DNA of 62,222 nucleotides, taken from IMG/VR virus record IMGVR_UViG_3300009124_000012, positions 1 to 62,222 of that record. The stretch is one strand, 5' to 3'. The DNA comes from a virus. Below are positions 1 through 8,027 of this stretch, in pieces. Position numbers and translations under genes: made by a program. Position 1 is the first letter of the stretch. Every line of letters begins with the position of its first letter. The notes below the pieces were generated by a model. It did no database searches and was not told the origin of the DNA. It saw only the letters and a program-made list of their open reading frames with translations.

Positions 1-14
1 TTCCACTGTGCCAT
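1..14 (-). CDS. start of terminase large subunit (gp17), cut by window edge
   Basis: Only the first codons (Met-Ala-Gln-Trp) are visible before the window ends. The ATG lies one base downstream of the stop codon of the 80-residue gene at 16-258. In T4-like cyanophages the large terminase (packaging ATPase and nuclease) follows gp16 and a small gene at this place. The identity therefore rests on gene order alone, not on sequence. Confidence 0.4.
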
Positions 15-15
15 T

Positions 16-258
16 TTAGTATCCTACTGATGTTGCCCAGATTTCGGTTGCCGTATGACCAGGAGCATCAATTGTTTCATCGGGTAATTTCTCGATCAAT
101 ACTCTTTCTCCAGCAGCAATGTATAGAGTAGCTCCGTTACCCAAAGCAATCAATACAGGAGCAGTGTGGATATTAACTACAGAGCAAACTGTTGCTCTAC
201 TTAGATCCACGGGATTACTGGCAATATCTGTTGCTGTCCCTTTTACTTTAAGTAGCAT
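16..258 (-). CDS. small conserved cyanophage protein between gp16 and gp17
   Basis: An 80-residue protein with no recognised catalytic motif. It is rich in short hydrophobic and Thr/Val stretches (for example TVCSVVNIHTAPVLIALGNG), which suggests a compact beta fold, and it has no signal peptide or membrane helix. Its ATG abuts the end of gp16 (a shared base at 258), so the two are probably translated together. Its place between the terminase subunits suggests a structural or packaging accessory role, but I cannot assign a function. Confidence 0.75.
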   Translation of the reverse strand: MLLKVKGTATDIASNPVDLSRATVCSVVNIHTAPVLIALGNGATLYIAAGERVLIEKLPDETIDAPGHTATEIWATSVGY

Positions 259-683
259 TACTCTCCTGACTCTTCTTTCTTATTTATCTGCTTGAGCATT
301 TTCTGTAAGTCTGCCGTACTACCCACAAACAAAGAATTGTTGACCGTTGATGGACCTGTTTTAGTTGGTGCATCTAGATCTTTCATCTTCTTCTGCAAAT
401 CAATTAATTTATCTGCGGTGTCTGCTACCTGCTTCATGGCGTTCACAGCGACTTCATACGCTCTTGGGTGCCCACTCTCCTGAGCAACCTCTAACGCCCC
501 GTCTAGCGCCTCCTGACCCTTGCTGATAAGGTTGTAGAGTTGCCCACGGGTATATTCGTAGTCGTCTTTCTGATCATCCTTCTCCTTCTTCTTAGGAGCA
601 GCAGGTTTTAGTTGTTCAGTTGGAACTTGAGTATCGATTTCGATATCAAAGATCTCCTCCATATTATCTTCAAAAGTGCTCAT
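258..683 (-). CDS. 16: terminase small subunit gp16
   Basis: A 141-residue protein, close to the size of T4-type small terminases (T4 gp16 is 164 residues). The first ~45 residues are acidic and then Lys-rich (KKKEKDDQKDD). The centre (about 45-110) is strongly helical and should form the coiled-coil oligomerising core. The C-terminus repeats Lys/Gln/Glu. The family recognises concatemeric DNA and stimulates the gp17 motor. Order gp13-gp14-gp15-gp16 supports the call. It overlaps gp15 by 4 nt (ATGA type), indicating translational coupling. Confidence 0.85.
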   Translation of the reverse strand: MSTFEDNMEEIFDIEIDTQVPTEQLKPAAPKKKEKDDQKDDYEYTRGQLYNLISKGQEALDGALEVAQESGHPRAYEVAVNAMKQVADTADKLIDLQKKMKDLDAPTKTGPSTVNNSLFVGSTADLQKMLKQINKKEESGE

Positions 684-1480
684 AGAATTTCAATCCCTTC
701 GTTAAATCCAAAATCATCTGTAGTGATCAGCAGAGCATCATCCGCTGCATTGATAACACCATCACTATTCTTATCCTCAAGTGCTTTTGGTGAATATGTA
801 AACGTAGCGTTTCTTCTTGATATATTGGCATCGCCAATAGTTTCGTGAATAATAGACTTTGTAATAATATCTTTGGTACTGAATGGACCATAGATGTAAG
901 ACTTTGCTGTAAAATTTAATGTCCAAACAATGCTTCTTCTTTCTAAGAAACTATCATCCCAATCATCTTCATAATTAATGTTGTTTAGAACAATAGCAAC
1001 ATCTTTCTTTTCATCCATATCTGGAATCATATTGATTGTGATGTTGAAGTTTGGTTGGAAGTATGGTAAAATTTGTTCTAAAATTTGTAAACCATCGTCA
1101 CTAGACTTAGCGATAATTCCTAGTTCAAAATCAATGTTATATGGAACAGGAACGTATTGTACCTTTACTTCATCACCATTATCATTGATAACAGTTTTGT
1201 ATTTTTGAATAGGACTTACTTTTCTAGCAGCATCATAAGTAATATTATTCATCTCAAAGTACAATCTTGGAAGTGTGATAGCAACCTTTTGTGTACTTGG
1301 AGATTGCTCTAAGCGTACTAAGAATTTTTGCTTGGGACCATATGCTAAAGGAACTTTGCTTTCTTCTAGGACACCACCATTGTCGGGGTCAATCTTCTTT
1401 AATGTAATATTATTAAAGAGAGTACCAAACGCAATAATATTTTTGCGTATGATCTCGTTGTAAAAATGTGATCCTAACAT
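680..1480 (-). CDS. 15: tail sheath stabilizer and completion protein gp15
   Basis: A 266-residue protein, near T4 gp15 in length (272). The N-terminus begins GSHFYNEIIRKNIIAFGTLFN, the typical opening of this family. The middle holds mixed beta strands and a VPVPYNIDFEL segment conserved in the tail terminator. It forms the hexameric ring that caps the contracted sheath and joins the tail to the neck. Its ATG shares one base with the end of gp14. Synteny with gp13, gp14 and gp16 makes the call firm. Confidence 0.9.
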   Translation of the reverse strand: MLGSHFYNEIIRKNIIAFGTLFNNITLKKIDPDNGGVLEESKVPLAYGPKQKFLVRLEQSPSTQKVAITLPRLYFEMNNITYDAARKVSPIQKYKTVINDNGDEVKVQYVPVPYNIDFELGIIAKSSDDGLQILEQILPYFQPNFNITINMIPDMDEKKDVAIVLNNINYEDDWDDSFLERRSIVWTLNFTAKSYIYGPFSTKDIITKSIIHETIGDANISRRNATFTYSPKALEDKNSDGVINAADDALLITTDDFGFNEGIEIL

Positions 1481-2604
1481 CAGAAGCTATCCGTTTTATT
1501 TCCATATTCACCGAAAGGATTACCTTCCGTCCAATCAATAATATCGTCAGCAGTATCTTCGATCTGTCTATTCTGATCGTAAGTGCTGTTCGTATTATTT
1601 AGAGTGTCAAATGTATCAGGAGACCACTTAGCACCTGAGGTTAGACCAGTAATTACTTCAGCAGTAGTAAAGGTTCCTGTTCTATTGATGATTTGTAGTT
1701 CTCTAGTTGTGGAGTTCCAGGACTTGACTTCTGCTCGATTATCTTTTGGTGAGTAATCGATTTGAACAGTAGGAGCAGTGCTGTAGCCTGTGCCCCCACT
1801 AGTAATAGTAACACCAGTAACAAGACCCGAGGAATTAACCGATACCGTTCCTGTTGCTCCATTTCCTCCGCCTCCAGTAAATGTAACACTTGGTGGTAAT
1901 GTAGAACTATAATACAATCCAGCATCTGTAATAACTACCGCGTCTACAGCATCACCACTAATTGTTGCTGTTGCTTTAGCATGGAATTCATCACCAACAA
2001 CTTCTTCTCCAACGATGAAGTTTCCTGTACCACCAGGATCCATAAACAGTTGGATAGAAGCACCAAAGATTTCTTCCACCGCATCGATTTCTGCAACTCC
2101 AGTCTCGATGCTTTCACTGCCTGCTTCATACAATTCAGCAGTCATAGAATAAAATTGAATTTTACCAAACTGATAGAATGGTGTTTCGCGTTCTACGTAT
2201 TTAATTTCGTATAAATTTTTAGTCAGTGGGAAGTATAACAAATCACCTTCGTTGGGTCTTCCAGTGACTGTCAAGGTTGGATTATTTGAAGCAACTTCCT
2301 GATCCCACCTTCGGGTAGAAACACGGAATACAACTTCATCACTGATACGCAATCCAAACTTACTGATAAATTCTGACGTATCTCCAAACCCCGTTACATT
2401 TTCAAGAAGCATTTCAATCTGAAATTGCTCCTCAAATTTTGAGTAAATGATATCATCAAGAGTTTCTTCTCTTAAAATTGTTCTTGGCATGTAGTAGATA
2501 TCTGTGCCAAACAATTTAATTTGTTCGTCAGCAAGATCCTGGTAGAGACCTTGCTCACCAGAATCACCTTGATAGTATGTTGGAAAATAAGGACTAGTAG
2601 GCAT
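1480..2604 (-). CDS. 14: neck protein gp14, with inserted GxGY-type beta repeats
   Basis: A 374-residue neck protein, clearly longer than T4 gp14 (256). The N-terminal ~165 residues match the gp14 opening (SPYFPTYYQGDSGEQGL, then YMPRTILREE). Residues ~168-288 contain two repeats of the type found in this phage's fibres (GLYYSSTLPPSVTF and GGTGYSTAPTVQI), which look inserted before the conserved C-terminal tail. gp14 with gp13 joins the head portal to the tail. It lies one base from gp13. Confidence 0.88.
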   Translation of the reverse strand: MPTSPYFPTYYQGDSGEQGLYQDLADEQIKLFGTDIYYMPRTILREETLDDIIYSKFEEQFQIEMLLENVTGFGDTSEFISKFGLRISDEVVFRVSTRRWDQEVASNNPTLTVTGRPNEGDLLYFPLTKNLYEIKYVERETPFYQFGKIQFYSMTAELYEAGSESIETGVAEIDAVEEIFGASIQLFMDPGGTGNFIVGEEVVGDEFHAKATATISGDAVDAVVITDAGLYYSSTLPPSVTFTGGGGNGATGTVSVNSSGLVTGVTITSGGTGYSTAPTVQIDYSPKDNRAEVKSWNSTTRELQIINRTGTFTTAEVITGLTSGAKWSPDTFDTLNNTNSTYDQNRQIEDTADDIIDWTEGNPFGEYGNKTDSF

Positions 2605-2605
2605 C

Positions 2606-3421
2606 TTATCCGATCATGTCTAGTGGTGGAAGTGAGTAGTCTGAAATCATCTTCGATTCCAATTCTTTAACTTCATTGTTACCATCCTCCCAGATCTGAC
2701 GACCATTGAGAGTGATGCCACCAGGAAGTTGGACATTATTATACTTAATCAAGTTTGCTCCCCACTGTCTCTTCATTAGTGCGGTAGCATATCTCTTTAA
2801 GAAACTATCATTGTATACCTGCGACCAACTGCCAGGGTCTAAAGCACGATTACAATCAATCAATAAGTAAATATCTTCTTGGATACCTTTACTTGCTCTA
2901 GTATCTACATCAACATAGAGACGATCCTGTCTCTTATTGAAACGAAATTCAATTAGAGATCCACTGTTTAGCACCATGTCTAAAGTAGACAGGTATTGCT
3001 TTGTCATAAAGTAATTTAAGATATCGAGTGATCCAAAAGCATATAAATCATTCAAGAAAATTTGGTACTCGATACCAAATAAATCATTTCTTATAGAACT
3101 TGATACTAAACCAAAAACTTTCGAGATGCCAACAACATGATCTGGGATGGTTAAGTAATTATCTCTTTCTTCCCACTCATCACCATTAGAACCTGTTGAT
3201 GTTTGATTTGATGACTGAAATCTTGTTACTTCAGCAGCAGTCATCTTATGCTTGAGATACATTCTCTCAATTCCATCATAGTGAAATTCCTGATAGAACT
3301 GAATAGCATCATCAATAACATTGTTTACCTGCTCATCATCAATATTAACTTGTAGTACAGGTTCTCCCAACTGCCTCTTGCAGTATGTTATTAGTTCTGC
3401 TCTTGTAGATGGCTGTGCCAT
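2606..3421 (-). CDS. 13: neck protein gp13
   Basis: A 271-residue protein of typical gp13 length (T4: 309). The N-terminus (TRAELITYCKRQLGEPVLQVNIDD, then DAIQFYQEFHYDGIER) is the recognisable signature of the T4-like neck protein that binds the portal vertex. It is the first gene of the neck-packaging run 13-14-15-16. A terminator-like hairpin whose loop carries a late-promoter sequence lies just upstream at 3440-3468, so the run may start its own late transcript. Confidence 0.9.
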   Translation of the reverse strand: MAQPSTRAELITYCKRQLGEPVLQVNIDDEQVNNVIDDAIQFYQEFHYDGIERMYLKHKMTAAEVTRFQSSNQTSTGSNGDEWEERDNYLTIPDHVVGISKVFGLVSSSIRNDLFGIEYQIFLNDLYAFGSLDILNYFMTKQYLSTLDMVLNSGSLIEFRFNKRQDRLYVDVDTRASKGIQEDIYLLIDCNRALDPGSWSQVYNDSFLKRYATALMKRQWGANLIKYNNVQLPGGITLNGRQIWEDGNNEVKELESKMISDYSLPPLDMIG

Positions 3422-3434
3422 TTAGATACACAAT

Positions 3435-3468
3435 AAAAATTCCCTACCTGTATTTATCAGGCAGGGAA
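3435..3468 (-). terminator. hairpin terminator with late-promoter-like loop
   Basis: An 11-bp stem (3440-3450 with 3458-3468, one G-U pair on the minus strand) is followed by a U run (A tract 3435-3439 on plus). It should end the accessory-cassette transcript from 3669. The 7-base loop reads ATAAATA on the minus strand, the core of a T4-like late promoter aimed at gp13. Confidence 0.7.
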
Positions 3469-3474
3469 CTAAAG

Positions 3475-3669
3475 TTATTCAGCAGGTGCTTCTTCTGGTG
3501 CTGCTGCTTCTTCTGCTGGTGGTTCGAGAAGATCTAGAGTTTCTAATCCACCAAGAAGTTTGGTTCGGTATTCTTCAGTCTTTGTTAATTGTGCTTTCAG
3601 TTCTGCAATTTGCTTATCTGCAGTTTCAATTTGTTCTTTGAAATTCTTTCTGAGGGTATCTACTTCCAT
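3475..3669 (-). CDS. small coiled-coil protein with acidic Ala/Pro-Glu tail
   Basis: About 64 residues from the ATG at 3669; an in-frame TTG three codons upstream is a weaker start. The first ~40 residues form heptad-like helix (LRKNFKEQIETADKQIAELK), and the C-terminus is an Ala/Pro/Glu-rich disordered tail. Its likely role is oligomerisation or scaffolding, not an enzyme. A CTAAATA late-type promoter (3696-3702) lies 26 bases upstream and the terminator at 3435-3468 follows it, so it may be a single-gene unit. Confidence 0.7.
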   Translation of the reverse strand: MEVDTLRKNFKEQIETADKQIAELKAQLTKTEEYRTKLLGGLETLDLLEPPAEEAAAPEEAPAE

Positions 3670-3695
3670 GATTATCAATGAGTGATGTGTATATC

Positions 3696-3702
3696 TATTT
3701 AG
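3696..3702 (-). promoter_or_regulatory. late promoter candidate CTAAATA
   Basis: CTAAATA on the minus strand, 26 bases upstream of the ATG at 3669. It fits the -10-only late promoter type used by T4-like phages with a phage sigma factor. Confidence 0.45.
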
Positions 3703-4232
3703 TCTATATCTCCACAGGAGTTGAACGAAATTATGGTTTTCCGAACATCATTCTGCATAGGGGGAGATCTGTGAATAACAAAACTTGGCAAGGATAATAT
3801 GTCTCCTTCCTCCACTTCAATCGTGCTAACTTTTTTTGTTATAGGATCTTTTACTTCCAAGAAAGGAGATCCTTCTGGTATGTCAACATAGTAAACATTT
3901 GTCCACTGACAATCCATATGGATGTGCCACATATGTCCACTACCTTTTTCATATTGCTGAAACCAGCAATTGTGGATGTTTATTCTCTTGAAACCATAAT
4001 GAGAGTAAACATCTTCCATATGATATCCTAGATCAGGAAACAAGTAATCCATGTATTCCCGATGGAAATCTTTACCTTTATTCCAGTCAGACTTTGTGAT
4101 TATAGATGAACCATAATCAACAGATGGGCAGTCTAATTTATTGATAGCAGATAAAATATTATCTTTTAACTTTAAATGTGATTGAAACTTCGATTTAAAT
4201 ATAGGACATGATAAAGAAATCGTTTCGATCAT
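3699..4232 (-). CDS. 2OG-Fe(II) oxygenase family protein
   Basis: A 177-residue protein with the iron-binding pattern of the 2-oxoglutarate/Fe(II) dioxygenase fold: His105-Met-Asp107 (HxD), distal His154 in LPSFVIHRSPP, and Arg164 nine to ten residues on as the 2-oxoglutarate-binding basic residue. These families hydroxylate proteins, nucleobases or small molecules; the substrate is unknown. It shares an ATGA overlap with the 224-residue gene upstream and belongs to the halogenase operon. Confidence 0.78.
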   Translation of the reverse strand: MIETISLSCPIFKSKFQSHLKLKDNILSAINKLDCPSVDYGSSIITKSDWNKGKDFHREYMDYLFPDLGYHMEDVYSHYGFKRINIHNCWFQQYEKGSGHMWHIHMDCQWTNVYYVDIPEGSPFLEVKDPITKKVSTIEVEEGDILSLPSFVIHRSPPMQNDVRKTIISFNSCGDID

Positions 4233-4903
4233 ACTTTATAATAATTTTCTGCGTTAGGATCTGGATTTACTAGTGCAACGTCTGCTGGAACTTGACCTTC
4301 AGTAATAGCACCGATTGTTTCTTCTGCATTCTCTCCTCTTGCTAAAGAAAGATACATTCCAGGTTCTGGAAGGTTTGCGGCATTTTCTAAAACAAATGAT
4401 TTAATTTCTTCTAGAGATCTTCCAGACTTTTTCATTTGAGCATGAATGCTCATGACAAATGTGCTATCAATTGGTTTAGTTACTAGAGGCTTGAGTGCTT
4501 CAAAAATTTGAATACACTCCTTTTCATTTGTTGATAAAATATAATTTGGTGCCTGATCTAGTTTCTCTTCTGGTGCTTCATCAGCAAGTTGGAATGCAAA
4601 AGATGCAGGTCTTGGTTCTCTAGTAAGTTGTTCAATCTTTTTCTCTACCGCACTTTTTACTTTGTGCTCGTCTACGTAGTTTTCAATTAGTTGAACTACT
4701 TCTGCCTCTGTAAAGTCCGAGAAACTTCTAAACCCAACAATAGTCTCTGTGAGTTCAAAAACAATCTCACGCTGTACACTTGCAGCAACTCCAGTCTCAT
4801 GCTCACCCAAGTAGGTAAACCTAATCTTAGTTAATACATCTTCATGATTTTCTGTAGTTGTTACGAATGGGACAATACTCGTAATGCTGTACTTAATAGA
4901 CAT
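4229..4903 (-). CDS. unknown protein of halogenase cassette
   Basis: A 224-residue protein. The N-terminal ~110 residues look like a beta domain (YSITSIVPFVTTTENHEDVL) followed by a helical, Glu/Lys-rich region and an Ala/Pro-rich C-terminal tail. No catalytic motif was recognised. It overlaps the end of the halogenase gene by 11 nt and the start of the oxygenase by 4 nt, so the three are co-translated. The N-terminal pattern recalls small beta proteins common in cyanophage structural clusters, but the function is unknown. Confidence 0.7.
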   Translation of the reverse strand: MSIKYSITSIVPFVTTTENHEDVLTKIRFTYLGEHETGVAASVQREIVFELTETIVGFRSFSDFTEAEVVQLIENYVDEHKVKSAVEKKIEQLTREPRPASFAFQLADEAPEEKLDQAPNYILSTNEKECIQIFEALKPLVTKPIDSTFVMSIHAQMKKSGRSLEEIKSFVLENAANLPEPGMYLSLARGENAEETIGAITEGQVPADVALVNPDPNAENYYKV

Positions 4904-6260
4904 ATTTCTTTCTGAAATTGGGCGAATTTTCTAAAGGACCTTCGATTAGAGGGGTCTCCAGAGTGTTGAATGCATGTACTCCTAATTTATTTAGGATCAT
5001 ATCAACTCCCTCTACATATGTATAATCATTTTCTTCTATGAAATCCCAGAACATCTTGTCTAAGGTTTCTTCGAGTTCCAATCCTCTAACCGCAAGCAAG
5101 AAATTGTGGGTAGCATAATTTCCATACTCATTATCAATTGGGTAGAATGTGTTGGACTTATGAATATTAATTACATACTTCAGGAACTGTAGATCGTCCT
5201 TCAAGAAATTATATGCTTTTTCTTTTGCATGTTTCCAGAAAGGAGTATCATAAACAGATCCTGCCAGATAATGCATAGCAGTAACTTGTCTGATATGGTT
5301 TACACGATCAACAATTTCAATAGAATACATTTCTTTCTTGTATTCTAAATCCGAATCATCGTTTGGATTTAAAATTTCAACATACATTTGGTTAGCGAAG
5401 TTAACCATCTGTAAAGTATTTGCCTCCATTGGTTCAATGAAGAACAAAGAGTTACCATTATAGCAAATATTCCCTTCAATGGGATTTCTTCTCATTCCCG
5501 ATCGGAATGAAAAATCAACCGTGTCATATTCTAGTAAGTTGAGACCATAATTTTCCTCAACATACTTCACCATATTATCTTTTGCTTCATGAATATTAGT
5601 GATAGTATTATTGAACAACCAACCAATAGATGTCTCGTTTGCTAATGGAATTTCAAAACACCAACCATCAGGAGTTGCTGTATGTTTCGTTGCACCATAA
5701 TGTGGATTTGCATGGGGGATATGTGCAACCACGACATGGTTGATCGGAACCTCATCAAACTCTACATAGTCCTCAATCTGATCTTCTGAAAATCCCGTGC
5801 AATCATAAACAAAATCATATTGATCCTTAATTTCATCAATATCTACTCGTTCTTCGTAAACATTAATTTCTGTATTCTCACTTAGCATCTCCATAGCAAG
5901 TTTTCTAAACTTGCTATTTTTGAAATGACATGCAATTCTTTCTCCACTGAAAGGAGAGAAATGTTTTTTGCCGTTTTGTCCCCATCCAACAAATTCAACT
6001 GCATGTTTGATAGTAGCTTCACATTCTTTAAAACTATCATACACAGGATTAAACCCTAGAGTTTTCCACAACAATGCCATAACATCATGCGTGGTTGATT
6101 CTCCAACGGTAGAAATAGCACCTTCGGGATCACCAGTGTAATAATCAATAATTGTGTCTTGAATTTCTTCTTCAGGAACAGATGATTTTAAATTTACTAA
6201 TGACAGTGCAGTTAGGATACCAGATGTACCACCGCCAACAACACACAATTTATAGGTCAT
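4893..6260 (-). CDS. flavin-dependent halogenase (VirX1-like)
   Basis: A 455-residue protein with the landmarks of flavin-dependent halogenases. The dinucleotide-binding GGGTSG is at residues 9-14 and GEST at 53-56. A lysine (about Lys85, in IKHAVEFVGW) aligns with the catalytic lysine of PrnA/RebH. A GWCFEIP segment near residue 198 replaces the usual WxWxIP and is followed by SIG. FIEPMEANTL near residue 275 corresponds to the EPLESTGI motif with its catalytic Glu. Such enzymes use FADH2, oxygen and halide to halogenate substrates. The cyanophage Syn10 enzyme VirX1 is the known viral precedent and prefers iodide; substrate here is unknown. It has no reductase partner in the window, so reduced flavin must come from the host. 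Confidence 0.85.
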   Translation of the reverse strand: MTYKLCVVGGGTSGILTALSLVNLKSSVPEEEIQDTIIDYYTGDPEGAISTVGESTTHDVMALLWKTLGFNPVYDSFKECEATIKHAVEFVGWGQNGKKHFSPFSGERIACHFKNSKFRKLAMEMLSENTEINVYEERVDIDEIKDQYDFVYDCTGFSEDQIEDYVEFDEVPINHVVVAHIPHANPHYGATKHTATPDGWCFEIPLANETSIGWLFNNTITNIHEAKDNMVKYVEENYGLNLLEYDTVDFSFRSGMRRNPIEGNICYNGNSLFFIEPMEANTLQMVNFANQMYVEILNPNDDSDLEYKKEMYSIEIVDRVNHIRQVTAMHYLAGSVYDTPFWKHAKEKAYNFLKDDLQFLKYVINIHKSNTFYPIDNEYGNYATHNFLLAVRGLELEETLDKMFWDFIEENDYTYVEGVDMILNKLGVHAFNTLETPLIEGPLENSPNFRKKYVY

Positions 6261-6982
6261 GATTTATCAAACAAAAAACTAAAAGGACATTTAGAAGATT
6301 TTTCTTGCCTCTCCTGTCTATTTAATATAGTTTTCCAGGAGAGATTTTTACCAAAATTCTTAAGGGTTAGATGTTGGTTAATCTTATATATGACATCATC
6401 GGGAGGGAACTTTTTAGTCATAGTTACGGTATCCCGAAAAGATTTCGTATGAAATCTTAGGTAGTGAATAGGATCACCACGTTTCAATGAAACAGTTTCA
6501 TTGTGATCTACAACTCTAAATCCCAAAGAAGTAGTTCTTTCCCATGCTGATAATGGAAAATGTGCAGAGACTACTTCCATATTATTATTGATAGTAGTTC
6601 TTGAATATGGTAGACATTCAAAAATAACATCTTTTGAATGTGTCCACATACAAATTGCATTTGCCACCTGAATTAATGGCTCATTTCCATGACACCATCC
6701 TTCGGTAGTCAAAACCATTTCTGGTTTACTAGAAACCCAGTCAAAATCTTGTTTGTTTACAGTAACATCTATATCATATTGCATTCGATATAAAAATGTC
6801 CTTTGTGCCCAGTTCTTCCAAGCAGGGCATTGATAATATTCGTATTGTTTATGCTCTTCAATTTCTGATACTTTTTCTGGTTGAAGATATACATCTTCCA
6901 TAGAAAGGGGATGATGCAACATCCCCTCATCCATCCAGTTAAAATTGAAAACGGGATAATAAAAAATTTCAACGTTACTCAT
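6257..6982 (-). CDS. unknown protein upstream of halogenase
   Basis: A 241-residue protein rich in aromatic residues (for example YEYYQCPAWKNWAQRTF near the N-terminus). Its middle is a mixed alpha/beta segment with ECLPYSRTTINNN and a later YLRFHTKSFRD. No membrane helix or signal is apparent and no family was recognised with confidence. It overlaps the halogenase start by 4 nt and opens the cassette, so it is probably a functional companion, for example a substrate-binding or target protein. That role is inferred from position only. Confidence 0.65.
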   Translation of the reverse strand: MSNVEIFYYPVFNFNWMDEGMLHHPLSMEDVYLQPEKVSEIEEHKQYEYYQCPAWKNWAQRTFLYRMQYDIDVTVNKQDFDWVSSKPEMVLTTEGWCHGNEPLIQVANAICMWTHSKDVIFECLPYSRTTINNNMEVVSAHFPLSAWERTTSLGFRVVDHNETVSLKRGDPIHYLRFHTKSFRDTVTMTKKFPPDDVIYKINQHLTLKNFGKNLSWKTILNRQERQEKSSKCPFSFLFDKS

Positions 6983-6998
6983 AATTATTCAAAAAAGA

Positions 6999-8018
6999 TC
7001 ATTCATCAATCTGTGCAATTTGTACTGTTCCATTTCCTCCACCAGATCCATAGGGTCCATTACCCCATCCACCACCGCCACCATTGGCAGAGATAGATCC
7101 ATTGTTCGTGTAAGATCCTGCATACATGATCAAGATTTGACCACCACCTGATCCTCCACCACCAGCGTTTTCACCGCCAGCCCAACCGTTTCCAGCATTA
7201 CAACCTCTAGAACCCTGACAAGTAATTGTACCACTATTATAGAAGTTTCCGCCAACAAGAATGACAATTAGACCACCTACACCACTGTCAGTGCAGCTGT
7301 GACCATAAGGACCTGATCCGCCACCATTGCCATTTCCAGCACCACCTCCAGCACCACAACCACCACAGTTTCCGCTGCTATTACCACCTCTACATCCCCA
7401 TGCTTGTCCTGCACCACCTGTACTAGCTCTAGCACCGCCGCCACCAGCACCGCCAGACCATGGAGCACCATAACTACCCCAACCACCAGATCCGCCACCA
7501 TTCCAAGCAGTCGCGCCGCGACCACCGCCACCAGTCTGGTTTCCGCTACCATTTGACTGGTTTCCAGCACCAGTTCTATTTAAAGTAAAGGTTCTCCAAC
7601 CACTACCTTCACCAGTAAGAAGATCTGAGTTGGCATTAATAATATTCTGTACACTTCCACTTGCCTGGCTCATGTTACTTCCTTGTGTGGAAGAATAACC
7701 TTGAGCTTTTGCAGTCCATGTAAGTTGTCCGTTAGAAGAAGCACATGCTCCTTTACTCTTCATGTTGATGGTTCCACGATTATCAAAGTTACCCGAAACC
7801 ATGATGAACATACCTCTACAATAGTTGTTTGTAGATAATGTTCCGCCACCTCTATAAAAACTAGAGAACTGGCGAACAACCATTTCTCCATTATATCCAC
7901 TAGCACCAGGAACACCCCAGTTATCATTACTGTTGGTGCTATAAGATCCGTTGGATTCATCTCCAAAAAAATTACCGCCGCCACCTGCTGCGGCTGCTAG
8001 CATTTCAGCATTTAACAT
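6999..8018 (-). CDS. glycine-rich adhesin-like structural protein
   Basis: A 339-residue protein. Residues ~10-110 are a beta-type domain (MVVRQFSSFYRGGG, GMFIMVSGNFDNRG). From ~150 onward there are dense glycine runs separated by Ser, Asn, Trp and Ala (GGGGSGGGQILIMYAG, GGGGGWGNGPYGSGGG). T4-type tail-fibre tip adhesins use polyglycine motifs in this way for receptor contact, and its place at the end of the fibre cluster fits. The repeated phrases SGNFDNRGTI, GGNFYNSGTI and AGSYTNNGSI suggest beta-helix turns. The receptor is unknown. Confidence 0.72.
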   Translation of the reverse strand: MLNAEMLAAAAGGGGNFFGDESNGSYSTNSNDNWGVPGASGYNGEMVVRQFSSFYRGGGTLSTNNYCRGMFIMVSGNFDNRGTINMKSKGACASSNGQLTWTAKAQGYSSTQGSNMSQASGSVQNIINANSDLLTGEGSGWRTFTLNRTGAGNQSNGSGNQTGGGGRGATAWNGGGSGGWGSYGAPWSGGAGGGGARASTGGAGQAWGCRGGNSSGNCGGCGAGGGAGNGNGGGSGPYGHSCTDSGVGGLIVILVGGNFYNSGTITCQGSRGCNAGNGWAGGENAGGGGSGGGQILIMYAGSYTNNGSISANGGGGGWGNGPYGSGGGNGTVQIAQIDE

Positions 8019-8027
8019 AATTAAACC

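Noticed and set aside
1653-2129. Leu-rich minus-strand frames inside gp14
   Set aside because: They lie wholly within gp14 in another frame and encode biased Leu/Val repeats derived from the GxGY module.
7277-7984. Val/Ala-rich frames nested in the glycine-rich gene
   Set aside because: They result from reading glycine codons in another frame.
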